Source: Rhodamnia argentea (Eukaryota > Streptophyta > Magnoliopsida > Myrtales > Myrtaceae). Taken from it: a stretch of 64,000 bases of DNA. The notes under the pieces were generated by a model. The model was not told where the DNA came from. It saw only the letters and a program-made list of their open reading frames with translations, and did no database searches. A program made the position numbers and the translations under genes. This document shows positions 13,201 to 24,365 of the stretch, in pieces. The stretch lies in assembly GCF_020921035.1 (NCBI RefSeq), contig NC_063153.1:15004001-15068000 (forward strand), given 5' to 3'. Every line of letters starts with the position of its first letter. The stretch's first letter is position 1.

Positions 13201-13500
13201 GATGAAGTCGCTTTCTCGATCGTCACTTGGTGTCGTGTTAAGAGGGGTGGTTGATGATCGGAGCTTAATTTATAGGATTAAGAGCAAACCATAGAATTAA
13301 AGAATGGTAAAACCGCATTAGGACTCGGAACAGTTGCCACTCCGGTGAATGACCTCATCAAGTTGCTGTCTGAATAGCTCTTTTCACATGAAGATGAACT
13401 CAGTACGGTTAATACCGCATCAGGCGATGAATTTCTTTTAATAAACAAGTCTCTCCATCTCTCCATCACTAACATGAATTTTCCAACTTAAAAAAGCTTC
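10240..13500. other. Intergenic, no gene recognised
   Basis: After the NINJA 3' end (probably about 10240) the region is AT-rich and has only short frames without known motifs. It contains one TIR repeat of a family with several copies in the window (12494-12822). The stretch 12830-13260 has a few open frames on both strands but no recognisable protein. Confidence 0.55.
12494..12822. mobile_element. Non-autonomous TIR element, copy A of a dispersed family
   Basis: The left end reads ACCAAAAAAGCCCTAAATC and then TATTGCAATTTTACC; the right end at about 12784-12815 reads AATAGATTTAGATTATTTT, an imperfect inverted copy. Inside are the family phrases CCAATTTAATCCTAAACC and CCAATTGAGTTATAAACC, plus CCACGTCGGCG. 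No coding capacity. Related copies lie near 24590, 41714, 54506 and 62351. Confidence 0.6.
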
Positions 13501-13508
13501 CTTTGGAG

Positions 13509-13516
13509 TATAAATT
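13509..13516 (+). promoter_or_regulatory. Candidate TATA box of the ATL gene
   Basis: TATAAATT stands 186 bases before the preferred start codon at 13695. It would place transcription start near 13540, upstream of the alternative in-frame ATG at 13602. Confidence 0.45.
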
Positions 13517-13694
13517 AGCCCAATGAGTTTGGACAGGCATGAACAGCCTGAGAACAGATGAAGAAATCTCATGAACCAGAGGAGGGATTCTCTATTTAGA
13601 AGTGGACCAACTTCTTCCTAAGGCCAAACCAAAACGGATAGAGTTTCCGCGCATCTCGAGATTCGAGGCCGAAGGGTCAGCTCTCGATACTCAC

Positions 13695-14969
13695 ATGAAT
13701 CGAGCCGGCGTCTACGTCTTGATCTTCTGTTCGGTGGTCTTCTTCCATGTCGAAGCGCAAATTTCGCCTAGCCAGGATCCGATTTTCCAGCAGGATGTGT
13801 CGAATTTCCAGCCGAGCCTCGGCGTTGTCATGGGATTACTCTCCCTGATGTTCTTTCTCGCTTGCGTCCTTCTTTGTTATGCGAAGTTTTGTATTTCCCG
13901 TTCGCCGGCCATCCATGGAGACCTGGAAGCTCGTTTTGGGCTCACGAGGTCGAGATCCCAGTTATCGGGCATCGACAAGACAGTGATCGAGTCGCTCCCT
14001 TTCTTCAGGTTTTCCTCGCTCAGGGGATCAAAAGAAGGGCTTGAGTGCGCGGTGTGCCTCGCCAAGTTCGAGGATATCGAGATCCTCCGGCTGCTGCCTC
14101 AATGCAAGCACGCCTTCCACATCGAGTGCATTGACCGCTGGCTCGAGAGCCACTCCAGCTGCCCCCTCTGCAGGCACAGGCTGAGCTTGGAGGACCCAGC
14201 GAGCTTCACCTACTCGAGTAGCATGAGGCTGTGGAACCAATCGAGCCGACACGAGGACTCGAATCCGGAGCCACTCTTCATCCAGAGGGAGGAGGAAAAT
14301 CGCGGGTCCTCCAGGTTCGGCATCGGGAGTAGCTTACGGAGGATGTTCAAGGCCGATAGAGAAGACGAGATCTCGATCCGGGACGAGCCTAGAAATGCTG
14401 ATCGGGACCCAAGAGCGGACCTGCACAAGTTCAATCACAGGATTTTCATGTCTGATGTGTTCTTCAATAACAGGTGGAGCAATGTAAGCTCTTCAGACCT
14501 GATGTTCCTGAATTCGGAAATGCTGAGCTCCGTGTCAAGCAACAGGTTCTCTTCCCTGGAGGCCGATCCTGGCCAGTCCAAAACAAGCAGAGCCAATAAA
14601 GAGGACCAAGTTGGGAAGATCAGGGAAGAGATGGAGTTGAAGAGACTGTTCGAGAGCAAGCTCAGCCCCAAGAGCTTGACTAGCTTGGTCCCGACCGCGG
14701 GCCTTCCTCCTCCGACGGTGACACGCGGGTCGAAGTATCTGGTGCCGGACGACAAGAGATCCATGTCCGAGATCACAGGGGTGTCAAGGCTCGGGGGCTT
14801 GAACATGAAGAACAGGTACCAAGAGGCTTCCTCACATGACAATGGCGGGTCAAAGGAGGAGAGAATGAGAAGGCTGTGGTTGCCAATTGCCAGAAGAACA
14901 GCTCAATGGTTTGCTAACAGAGAGAGGAGATCTCAAGACTCTCAGAATCAGACACAAGAAGAAGTATAG
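13695..14969 (+). CDS. ATL42: ATL-family RING-H2 E3 ubiquitin ligase (ATL42-like)
   Basis: Membrane-anchored E3 ubiquitin ligase of the plant ATL family; intronless, as most ATLs are. From the preferred start the protein has 424 aa. Residues 1-21 form a signal peptide (MNRAGVYVLIFCSVVFFHVEA), residues 41-64 a transmembrane helix, residues 92-94 a GID variant of the GLD motif, and residues 118-159 the RING-H2: C-x2-C-x15-C-x-H-x2-H-x2-C-x10-C-x2-C, all eight ligands present, with the ATL-typical RW before the last pair. The long serine- and acid-rich tail is like ATL42/ATL12. A second in-frame ATG at 13602 would add 31 residues before the signal peptide, so I prefer 13695. The symbol rests on remembered similarity and on location next to NINJA, as in Arabidopsis (At4g28890). 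Confidence 0.88.
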   Translation: MNRAGVYVLIFCSVVFFHVEAQISPSQDPIFQQDVSNFQPSLGVVMGLLSLMFFLACVLLCYAKFCISRSPAIHGDLEARFGLTRSRSQLSGIDKTVIESLPFFRFSSLRGSKEGLECAVCLAKFEDIEILRLLPQCKHAFHIECIDRWLESHSSCPLCRHRLSLEDPASFTYSSSMRLWNQSSRHEDSNPEPLFIQREEENRGSSRFGIGSSLRRMFKADREDEISIRDEPRNADRDPRADLHKFNHRIFMSDVFFNNRWSNVSSSDLMFLNSEMLSSVSSNRFSSLEADPGQSKTSRANKEDQVGKIREEMELKRLFESKLSPKSLTSLVPTAGLPPPTVTRGSKYLVPDDKRSMSEITGVSRLGGLNMKNRYQEASSHDNGGSKEERMRRLWLPIARRTAQWFANRERRSQDSQNQTQEEV

Positions 14970-14984
14970 TTTTCTTTTTTTTTT

Positions 14985-15469
14985 CCTGCTGTTTTTTTTT
15001 TTTTTTGGGGACAATTTATAGGTTTGACTTCTGTATTAATTTTGATTTTCTGTGCTCTTCTTTCCTTAATTTTTTTTCCTTTTTCTTTTTGTAACATGTT
15101 TCATGAATATCTCATAGAGAACGAAGTAGGCCCATTTGAAACTTATGCGTCTAAGGGTGAGCATGGCAACACTTCCTACTTTAGAAATCAACCTTTGGCT
15201 AGAAGTTGATTTTTTTTTACTACTTCTGGAGGAAAGTAATTTTTTTGTACTTTTTCAATTGGCTCCAAAACTATTTTTGGAGCAAAAAAATGCTCAAGAA
15301 ATAGAAAAGTTAAGTTGCGTGACCAAATGAATTTCTGCTCCGTAAATTGCGTTACCAAATAAACTTCTGCTCTATAAGCACCTTTGGAGCAAAAATTCTA
15401 TTTCAGAAATGTTATCATGTGTGCATCCATATTTAAGAGTAAAAAGAAAAAGAAAAATTTTCAGGTAAG
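14985..15469. other. ATL 3' region and AT-rich intergenic DNA
   Basis: T-rich sequence with several poly-T runs just after the ATL stop codon, likely 3' UTR and spacer. No gene is visible. Confidence 0.5.
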
Positions 15470-16246
15470 TGTTGACACCTAAAAATAATCCAAGAAGACT
15501 CGTGACAAGCACGTGAGGGAGCGACAATCGCCTATAGGAAAGACCACCGACGCAAGGTACGTATCGATCAAACAGATGCCACGTGTCGGGGTAAATTCTA
15601 GTGTCATTTCTTTCCGTAACAAGAAAAGCACGCGGAGAAGAGCCACGATCAGAACGGTTACCAAAAGATTGGCGGTAATCCCCACGAGGTAAAAAGAAAA
15701 TGTGTGAAGACCAAGAAACCGTCGAAAGAGTCATCCACGTGGCTTATGGAAAATGATAGAACGTGGGGCCAAAGGAAGAAACCGCTCGACGGTTACTAAA
15801 AAGTCTGCCTATAAATACCCCGTAGTAACAAGACACAACAAACACAAAACACTTATCTTTTCAACTAGCTCTTAGCCTTTAGTCTAGCCTAGCCATAGCT
15901 TTCTAGATTCCCGTCGTCGATTCAATTCCGGCGAGTTTCATATCCAGAGTTAGGTGTCGTCGATTAGATTTCGACGTCCGCTCACTAGGATAAGTACCGT
16001 TGATTCAATTCCGATGTTGTACCTTTCCTCCATCTTGTCCAAGACCGTCGATTCAATTTCGGCATTGTGTCATACAATCCACCGTCCAGTGCTGTCGATT
16101 GAATTCCAGCATTGTGTCCTACATTTATGTCCGACCCTGTCGATTTAATTCTAGAGTCGTGTCGAAGCTTGCTACACACCTTGACTATTGCATGTGTTGG
16201 GCTGTCAAAGTTATTGAGAGTCCGTAACACGCCTTTTGTGTTAACA
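15470..16246 (+). mobile_element. Probable solo LTR, 777 bp
   Basis: The stretch opens with TGTTGACACC and closes with TGTGTTAACA, which are inverted partners as at LTR ends. A TATA box (TATAAATA, 15810-15817) is followed by the CA- and CT-rich text expected of an R/U5 region. The second half has a diverged short repeat (TCGATTCAATTCCGG-like units at about 15914-16160). No primer-binding site or coding sequence follows and no second LTR is in the window. I could not find a clean 5-bp target duplication (flanks GTAAG and AAGAC), so this is a candidate only. Confidence 0.45.
15914..16160 (+). repeat. Diverged tandem motif, about six units
   Basis: The phrase C(C/T)GTCGATTCAATTCCGGC, with variants, recurs about every 40 bases: near 15917, 15957, 15998, 16047, 16096 and 16138. 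It lies in the downstream half of the probable solo LTR. Confidence 0.6.
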
Positions 16247-16985
16247 AAGACATCTATCGCATTTGACACTCTCTGTCCAAAATTGACCCAGAACTCCTTT
16301 TCGGAAAACGAACGGATTAAGTTCGATAAAAGATTCTCGCGTTAGCAACCCCTTTTGGGCTTTAGTCATTTTGGGCCAAGAACTCATAACTACGAAGGCC
16401 CCGTCGAAGGATTTCGATACACAACAGTAAGTTTCAAATATTGGTGGTCGAAAAATGTGACAGGTAAATCTTTTGTCCAAGAACTTATTGGTAAGTTTCC
16501 AAATTACCATCTATTTTACTAATCTACTGTAATTTCAAAGATAAATGACTCTTACAAGAAATTATCTATCTTAATTTGAAAGACTTACCAACTTTTCTTG
16601 GATAAAATTAGCAACTAATTTTTAAGGTTTCGACACTTATTTGATTGAATTACCAATGGGGAATCGATTGTTTCCAATTAACCAACGTTTGTAATATATT
16701 GAGCAGTTTATCAGCATCTTGAGGTTACCAACTTTTGCACAGAATTACCAACCTTGATCCGGGTGACTTATTGACTTTTCTCTATTTAAATAATTGTTTA
16801 TGCACGAATCCTAAACATGTTCTCCACTTGAAACTTGAAAATGTTCAAATAAAAATCACTCTAAACAGAACTGTGTTTCGAACCCTAGTCACTACTTTCT
16901 CACAACATTCACAATTCTGAGAAGATTTATTGAAAGTTTTATAAGATGTTTGGCATTGATTGTAGCTGCAATAGCTCTCGATATA
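16247..16985. other. Intergenic, nothing recognised
   Basis: AT-rich sequence with recurrent ATTACCAA phrases but no clear element ends and no coding frame. Confidence 0.4.
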
Positions 16986-16992
16986 GCGTTTA

Positions 16993-18425
16993 AGTATGGG
17001 TGATTGATTCCAAGGCGGTCTGATTCCCATCATGGAGCCGAGAACCGAATCAGCAGGGCCGGTTCCTAGTTTGTGGAACTAGGAATTGGCCAACCTAGTC
17101 CTGGAGCCCGACTAGTTCTGTCCGATTCCTAGTAGGTCCAGGAACCAGCGCGATTCCCTTTTTTTTTGTTTTTGTTTATTTTCTATTCCCCGCTAGACTG
17201 CAAGTGTGTATATAGCTACAAGTTTAGCGAAATCTCATCATTTGGATTGGACAAAATACTCACACATCGCACGTGAAAAAGGAGTTTGCAGGTATCCATA
17301 GCCACATTAGTATCAATTTCTCAACCAATAAGGTGCTAACTAGTCTGTGAAGAACCACTAGTTTTAAGCTAAACATACGTTTATGCCTATAGAAATTCAC
17401 TTAGAACGCGTTTGGCAACGTTTCTAATACTGGGAACAATTTCTAAGTAGAAATGATTTTTTTTTATTATGTTCCTGAAAATAGTTTCTGATCGGAAGAA
17501 TGCATTTAATAACTACACGAAATTTATATTTCCAAAATAGAAAAAAAAAACATAAATGCGTTTGGTACGACCCTAAAAAATATCTATTCCCAATTTTTTC
17601 TATTTAATAATAAAAATATCAGTTGAGGTGGTGGCGACTAGCGGCGGGAGCGGTGGACTCGTGATTGTAAAGATAAGTATTAAGTTGCAACGAACTTGTT
17701 TTTCTAAAATGACATTATTTCTCTTTTTATTTTCAGAAACAAAAAAAATTTACCATTTTTTACTTATTGTTTTTGTTTCCGAGAACAAAAAATCAATTTA
17801 TATTTCTAAAGGGTTTTCTATTTTTATTTTTTTATTATTTCGGAGAACAAAAGAACAGAAAAAGAGATAATCAGAAACTTATCGAACGCACCCCTTACAA
17901 ACAAACAAACAAAATCGCTTATTTTGAGGACATTGGCTTTTTGCAACTAAATAGAGTCAGAACAGAGAATTTCCCTCCACAGCGTGCCCAAGGCAAAAAG
18001 ATGTCACAATTGCAAAGGCATTGCTCTCTCGGTTTGGCCTAGAGCTCTTCCTCCTCTTTATTTTTCTTTGGCTGATTTGATTCTCTATTTACTTTTTCTC
18101 GCTTTCCTCCTATCCTGAGGAACTGTTTTATTCTGATTTAGTCTAGACCGAGAAGCCCCTCACTTCCGTTTCGAGAAGGTTCTATCTTGATCTAGTTTAG
18201 ATTTGAGGTTTTTTTTGCATTTATGATTTTGGGGTTCCACTTCTCTCGAGTTTCGTTGACTGGGCCTATGGTTCCGGGCCGGTTCTGACCCGTTTTTTTT
18301 TTTAAAAGAGAAGAGACCCGGGGGAAAAGAACCGTTGGGCCTAGGAACCGGCGATTTCGAACCGTAACCGGAACCGGCGGTTCCACGACGGAACCAACCA
18401 CGTCTAGTTGCATCCGTGCTTGTCT
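16993..18425. mobile_element. Degenerate AACCGG-rich element remnants, with a nested TIR element
   Basis: Left part (about 16993-17160) begins TATGGGTGATTGATTCC and is rich in GAACC, GGTTCC and CCGGTTCC. The right part (about 18240-18425) again carries GGGCCGGTTC, GGAACCGGCGG and GGTTCC, ending near GTTGCATCC. Both resemble the termini and subterminal repeats of the two well-bounded hAT-like elements at 24045 and 55018. No matching 8-bp duplication was found, so these are remnants or a single element disrupted by the insertion at about 17404-17890. Confidence 0.4.
17404..17890. mobile_element. TIR element with GCGTTTGG ends, nested
   Basis: The left end reads AACGCGTTTGGCAACGTTTCT and the right end, read on the minus strand, GGTGCGTTCGATAAGTTTCT; these match with few changes. 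The phrase TGCGTTTGGTACGACCC also appears inside (about 17557). The interior is AT-rich and non-coding. The flanks TTCACTTA and CCCCTTA are similar but not a clean duplication. Confidence 0.45.
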
Positions 18426-18429
18426 AATC

Positions 18430-19380
18430 TTGTTACTTTGAATGGCTACGGTGCTGAGGACGCCGAACCCATATATATATATTTTGTGAAAAATTATTTA
18501 TTGAAAAATTATTTTTTTTAGAAATTGTCATATTCCTACGGAAAAAATTGGAGCCGAAGTAAAATTTTAAAAGTACCAAGCGTGATCGGCAAAAAAAAAA
18601 AAAAAAAAGGTGCGGGAAAAGTATAGAGCGCGAGATGAAAATTCGGTTAAAATTGTCGGCCAAGTTGGCGGATATTCCTCGGCGTTGGTCCTCGTGAACC
18701 TCGTTAAGGAGAGCGACGATTCTTTAAACATTATTGCAGACACAGCACAAAAACGAATCAAATTCCCCCTCCCTCCCTCGCTCGCTCCACCTCCTTTTCT
18801 TTTCTTTTTATTCCCTTTTCCATTCATTCTTTTCCCTTATTATTTACAAAATTTTTGACACCCCAAATTAGATAGATAATCATGTAATTTTTCCTCATAA
18901 TTTTTAGCGAGTAATAAGGTACTTCGTACCTAGAGATCGGGGACGTGCGAAAGAAGTATGGACAGTCGATGCACTTAATAATTAATTATTATTAAAATGG
19001 ATTAAGTATTTTCGTTGATTGTTGCTCGTATAAATCGAACCCATAGATAAAAATCGTTCGATCATAACATAATGCAGAACAAAATCGAAAAGACAACACA
19101 TCGAAAAACCTCTTTAGAGATTTGAGTGTGTAAAATAAGTTTGTTCGGGCAACTTATCGATTAATCATCAATTACTCATCTTGAATACTCAATTTCATAT
19201 GATTGTTTTCGCCGGCAGTTGCTCGTATTTATTCTCTTTCTCATGGGATTATAAATCGAACTCACAAAAAAAAAAAAAAAACCATTTAATCAAGAATGGA
19301 ACGAAAAAATAAAACCAAAAAGACAAAAAAACCAAAAACCCTTGTTCTTTTCTCACAAAAACTTATCACCACCTTCGCTT
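18430..19380. other. Intergenic upstream of glyoxalase I
   Basis: Contains a short TA run at about 18471, poly-A tracts and frames without known motifs. The last part (from about 19300) is probably the promoter and leader of the glyoxalase gene. Confidence 0.45.
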
Positions 19381-19384
19381 GCAC

Positions 19385-19408
19385 TCTCTCTCTCTCTCTC
19401 TCTCTCCA
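19385..19408 (+). repeat. (CT)n microsatellite in the glyoxalase I leader
   Basis: Perfect CT run on the sense strand about 130 bases before the start codon; likely in the 5' UTR. Confidence 0.85.
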
Positions 19409-19537
19409 GTCTTCTTCCGCTTCTGCTTCGAACACTGAATGGTTCAGTGCTTCCATTCCTATAGTCCCAGAAACGAACGGATTACAGAGGCCGACGGAGC
19501 TATCGATTGCCTCTTCCGACACAGATAGCCGGAGTGA

Positions 19538-22500
19538 ATGGTGAGGATAATCCCCATGGCTTCCTCGATTCGCCCTTCTCTCTCCTCCTTCCGCTTCTCC
19601 GCCACTTCCCGGCTGGGACTCTCCCTCTCCCCCTGTCACGTGCCTTCCCGGCGGCTCGCTTTCTCTCACCTCGGGAGCGGTAGGTCTTCTCTGGCTTTCC
19701 TCGGTTTCTTTTAGCCCCTGTTCGGCTTCCGTTTGTTTGCTCGCGAATTGGATTGGTTTATTTTTGTAGTTTTCCGGGGCAATTGGTGGTTCGCCTAGAT
19801 TTATATGATTGTGGGTATGGGTTAGATTCCGCGTGTAACTCTCTCGGTGGATGTTCTTGATAAAGACTTGCTTTTGCTGGTTGAAAAAAACTTGGATTTT
19901 GACTCTGCAGTTCCAATGAGTATTCGTGCAGTTGTTGATTAAAAGGTAACTTAAGAGGTGTGTCCTCTAGAATGAATGTTTTAAAAAGGGTAACTTGATT
20001 CTTTGAAAGCAATGACCCGTCGCGGGACGAATGAATAATTAGAAAAAGGAAGCAATTACTCGTTGAGTACACATTCAACTAGCCGCTATCATTTTGAATT
20101 CGGGTGTGTGGAATATTTATCTTCTTCTTTATTTGAATTCGTGAGTTTTAAGTGCAGGAATGTCCATGACCATCAAAGCATGAATTTCATTTTGTTGAAC
20201 TTCCATCACATGTGGCAGAGTACTATAGTGTTTTCGGATAAGTCTGTTCATTCATTATCACAGGTTGAAACCACATTGCAGTCTGCAATGCCATGAATTC
20301 CTTTCGCTTGTAGAATTTGCTGAGATAAGGAAATGGTTATTTACGTTCTCCCACATTGTAAACCAGTAAAAAGATCAATTACCTGTTTCCATGAGTTTAT
20401 AACTGTTATAGCAACCCGAATCTTTGCTGATTCTGAATTCTTGCTCAGTGGTATCCCAGTCTCAATCGTTTGGTATGAGAGCCTCTAGGGTGTTAAGACG
20501 AGAGAGCAGTGTCACAGCTGCCAGTACTCCTGGTAATATGGCACAAGCAAGCACAACTGCCACCCAAGAGAATATTCTGGATTGGGTTAAACAAGACAAA
20601 AGGAGACTGCTTCATGTGGTCTACCGTGTGGGGGACATGGACAGAACCATAAAGTGCGTATTCTCATTCTTGATGCAGATCCATGTCACTTTCCTCTATG
20701 TTCCCTTCCTTTTTAAATTCACAACATGAAACTTGGATCCAACGATATGTCTGTTTCGTGCAGATTTTACACAGAATGCCTGGGAATGAAGCTGTTGCGT
20801 AAACGTGACATACCAGAAGAAAAATATACAAATGCATTCCTCGGTTATGGACCAGAAGATTCCCACTTTGTGATTGAACTCACTTATAGTATGATAACTG
20901 ACCACATGAATAGTTGCTCCATTTACACACACACACACATTGAATTATGGCCTGTAAATTGCTGATTACTCTTCTTTGGTGAGCTTTGCATCGTAATTCA
21001 CTGACCATTTTGGTGGTCTTCGATTTTACCTGATTTATGGTATGGCCAGATTATGGAGTCGACAAGTATGACATTGGGACTGGTTTTGGCCATTTTGGCA
21101 TCGCGGTCGATGATGTAAGTTCTAGCAAAGACCTCTTCCGGTAATTTTTTTTTGGTGGTGTGGTTGGACAATCTTATACAAACTTCAGAGGCAGGCTCTG
21201 TGCTAGACACCAAAATGACAGTTGCATTATGACATGAGCCCCTTCTCTGCAATTTTTGACTATGTATTGTGTCATATAGGGCATTCATTTAAACATGATG
21301 GCAATATGTAGGACTTGAGGTGCTTCGGACTAGCTTGTGCCTGTCGAATTTCATACAGAAAGAACGTGTGTCATGCCTTCTAAAAGTCATGTGGACAGCT
21401 CATAATGCTTGTCAGATGCCTGGTACAACTATGAGTTGGATAGTTGCTTAAATTGTGATATCTTGATTAGATTGCCAAGACTGTGGAACTCATAAAGGCC
21501 AAAGGTGGTAAGGTAACTCGAGAACCAGGTCCAGTCAAAGGAGGCAGCACAGTCATTGCATTTATTGAAGATCCTGATGGTTATAAGTTTGAACTTTTGG
21601 AGAGAGGTCCCACTCCGGAGCCACTTTGTCAAGTAATGCTGCGCGTAGGTGATCTTGATCGATCAATAAGTTTCTATGAGAAGGTGAGATAAGTAGACGC
21701 TATATTTTGGATGATAGGGGTCTCATTGCTTTCATGCAATCTTTCTTTAGGTTGTTTCTATTCACTTCGAGTTCCCGGTATGTACTTTTTATATAAAATA
21801 TGTCATGTCTACCAGGCTTTTGGTATGGAGCTTCTTCGCACTAGAGATAATCCCGAGTATAAGGTAATTCAATGTCCTTTTATTTCCAGTATCATCTTAC
21901 AATCTGTTTGCCATCCATCAAATTTGAAGATCAATGATGTCTGACCTGTATAGTCATGTCTCCTTGTTTCTCGAAGAGCTGTAAGTTGTCTGAAGTCCTC
22001 AAACTGTTGGAAATGTGTTTGTTTCTATCTTTCATGGGTGTCTCCTCCTCTGCCTTCCTGACATTGAATTCTTCTATCGTAGTATACCGTAGCAATGATG
22101 GGATATGGCCCTGAAGATAAGAATGCTGTGTTGGAGTTGACATATAATTATGGCGTCACTGAATATGACAAAGGCAATGCCTATGCTCAGGTCAGAGTCT
22201 CCCTTCCTTTAACTGGCTTAATATACAGTCTTAGTTCTCTTAGAATATATTTCAAGGTTTATTACTGTCTCTGTATTCAGTTTTTTGTTGAAGTATGCTT
22301 GGGACTACGGAAATTGAATAATTTCTCCTTTACGTGCATAATCAAGTTTATAAGCTGAGACTAATGTATTCGTCTCTGGCAGATTGCAATAGGCACTGAT
22401 GATGTTTACAAAACAGCGGAGGCAATTAAGCTCTGTGGTGGCAAGATTACCCGGGAACCTGGACCATTACCTGGCATCAGTACAAAAATTACAGCATGCC

Positions 22501-23091
22501 TAGATCCTGATGGTTGGAAAACAGTACGTGACACTTCATGATGTCTCTAACTTATGCACTCGATTGGTTGAACTGTCAGTATAGGAGGAGATACGGACTC
22601 AAATGACTTTTATTGGTTATTTGCTGCGACAAGATGCGACAAGCCCAGTCCCTGGTCTGAGAGTTTTGACACTGGCATAGCTGTCATCATGGAAAACATA
22701 TTTAGAGGCGTATTGGTTTAGGGTCGCTCTCCCAAACTTCCTTTGAAGGGTTGATGGTAGATTAGAAAAGCCGTACCTTACCTGATGTTTTTTACTGGGC
22801 TTAGCGTTTGAACATGATAGAGTTGTCTGAAACACTACTTCCTGGAGTCTAGACTTTAAACATTGGGCGAGCGGAACAGTCATACTGTCCAATTTCTTCC
22901 TCTTCAAATATTTGTATCTTGCAGTAACTTCGACACATGCATGTTGTTGGTTTTCTACGCATTCGTCAGTTTTCTGCACTCTCTCTGTCTGGATTGAAGC
23001 ATCTTCTCATCTGGATAACTTATGCAGGTCTCTTTCTGTTAATTTGCAGGTCTTTGTTGATAACATCGACTTTCTCAAAGAATTGGAATGA
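19538..23091 (+). CDS. GLYI: Glyoxalase I, plastid-type two-domain lactoylglutathione lyase
   Basis: Converts the hemithioacetal of methylglyoxal and glutathione to S-lactoylglutathione. Nine exons join in frame: 19538-19679, 20449-20653, 20764-20888, 21050-21114, 21471-21683, 21816-21863, 22083-22190, 22383-22523, 23050-23091; 362 aa. The start [14 protein letters not shown] and a serine-rich leader match the transit peptide of Arabidopsis At1g67280. Two tandem glyoxalase folds follow: the first from about residue 100 ([40 protein letters not shown]), the second from about 230 ([45 protein letters not shown]). The protein ends [12 protein letters not shown] as in the family. Another AG acceptor at about 23028 would lead to an early stop, so 23050 is used. 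Nothing appears broken. Confidence 0.93.
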
Positions 23092-23659
23092 GACATGGGA
23101 TAACCACTCGAAGCTTGTAACAATCAAATAAGATAATCGAGCAGGATGAATCGTTATAACAGTTCCCGGTGGGGTTTTATATAAAAAGGAACAAAAATTC
23201 CCATTTTGTAGTTAGTGTGTGATCGCGAAAATTGTTTTTCCTTCCCACATGCGTAGAAATAGTTAGCTGGAAACTCCTGTTGATCATTCTTTTTCTTTTT
23301 AGGCTGTTTCTGGAGGGGATTGTTTTTGCAGATATCTCTACTTGACCACCCACAGAATGTAAGCATCAACAGTGATAGCTAAAGCATGTATCATAGCAAC
23401 TTCTTTGTGGTTATAGGAATTGCCCGACAAGCAAGTGTTTCCCAATTCTCAGTGGTCTCTGTTTTCCAACTGTAAACTGTGATTCCAAAAAGAGATCACT
23501 TCTTTGGACTCCTGAAGACGAATCTACTGGGATTCAAAGATCTTTATCCAAAGGGTATGCTTATGTATGCCCTATGAATTCCCTCCAAAGTGATTCCTGC
23601 AAAATTTATCACACCAGACTCATAAAAAGCAGACCCAGTCAAGCACATTGAACTTGGAA

Positions 23660-24044
23660 TCAGACACAAACTTTGAACTTAGAAATCACCAATTTGCGCC
23701 AGAGGTAGCGGCTTTTTATGGAGTCGGAGAGCTCCAAAATCTCGGCGCCAGGTGCTGCGCTGCTTTTCTCAAAGACCAAGTCGTGAGATCCACTGCCGCT
23801 GATGCGGGCACGGGGCGAACTGTTGCTGTTTCATCGGATGGTATGATGGCTTCCGTCGGTGGACCAACTCCCTATGCTCCGGCCATCAAGAAGAAGAACA
23901 AAAATAGATGCACGTCGGGTTGCTGGGGTTCGAGTGCCGACAAGGCAATGTGTCCCCCGCGGGATGCCCCGGTATCCGGAGGAGCACGCGTGCATGGTCG
24001 ATTTCGAGACGGCTGCGGAGGAGAGATTGATGGAGGAGAATCCC
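23660..24044 (+). pseudogene. Broken A20/AN1 zinc-finger (SAP) copy
   Basis: Reads as a decayed relative of the intact SAP gene at 25474-25929. Shared blocks in order: FYGV, then AxFLxDQV, then IKKxNRC, then in a second frame LLGFECR, and in a third RYPEEHACMVDFETAAEERL and EENP. At least two frame changes and a short gap in the AN1 region separate them. Zinc ligands of the A20 finger are gone: the first C-x3-C pair is replaced and the first Cys of the second pair is Gly. Homology stops exactly at the target site of the hAT-like element at 24045. The two SAP copies point toward each other. Confidence 0.8.
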
Positions 24045-24365
24045 TAGGGGGTGCCAAATGGACCCGTGGGCCCGGAACCGGCCCGTTGACCGGCCCGGAA
24101 CCGGCCCGGAACCGCCGGTTCCGGGCCGGTTCCAACCCGGTTTTTTTTTTAAAAAAAAAAAGAGGAGTAGGTTTGATAAAAAGAGTAATTGGGCTTTGGA
24201 ACCGGCGGTTCCGAACCGGAACCGGAACCGGCCCGGAACCGGCGGTTCCAAACCCGGAACCGGAACCGGCTCTTCAAGGGCCGGTTCCGGTTCCACCTTT
24301 TTTTGGAACCGGAACCGCCGGTTCCTGAACCGGAACCGGCGGTTCCGTTGAACCGGCCCCCTCTA
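24045..24365. mobile_element. hAT-like non-autonomous element, 321 bp, in the SAP pseudogene
   Basis: Flanked by the perfect 8-bp duplication AGAATCCC (24037-24044 and 24366-24373). Ends are inverted: TAGGGGGTGCC at the left and, on the minus strand, TAGAGGGGGCC at the right. The 8-bp duplication and TAGGG-type end are typical of the hAT superfamily. The interior is packed with GGAACCGG, CCGGTTCC and GGCGGTTCC units, plus a T/A-rich centre. No transposase frame, so it needs one in trans. Confidence 0.82.

Noticed and set aside
13602..13694. Upstream in-frame ATG of the ATL gene as the true start
   Set aside because: It would put 31 charged residues before a clear signal peptide; the ATG at 13695 starts the signal peptide directly.
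14435..14842. Long minus-strand frame opposite the ATL tail
   Set aside because: Shadow of the coding strand in a codon-biased gene; no motif.
16993..18425. A single intact hAT element over the whole stretch
   Set aside because: No matching 8-bp duplication at the two outer ends, and the right end is weak; reported as remnants instead.
22617..22979. 120-codon minus-strand frame in the last intron of glyoxalase I
   Set aside because: No motif and on the opposite strand of an intron; chance frame.
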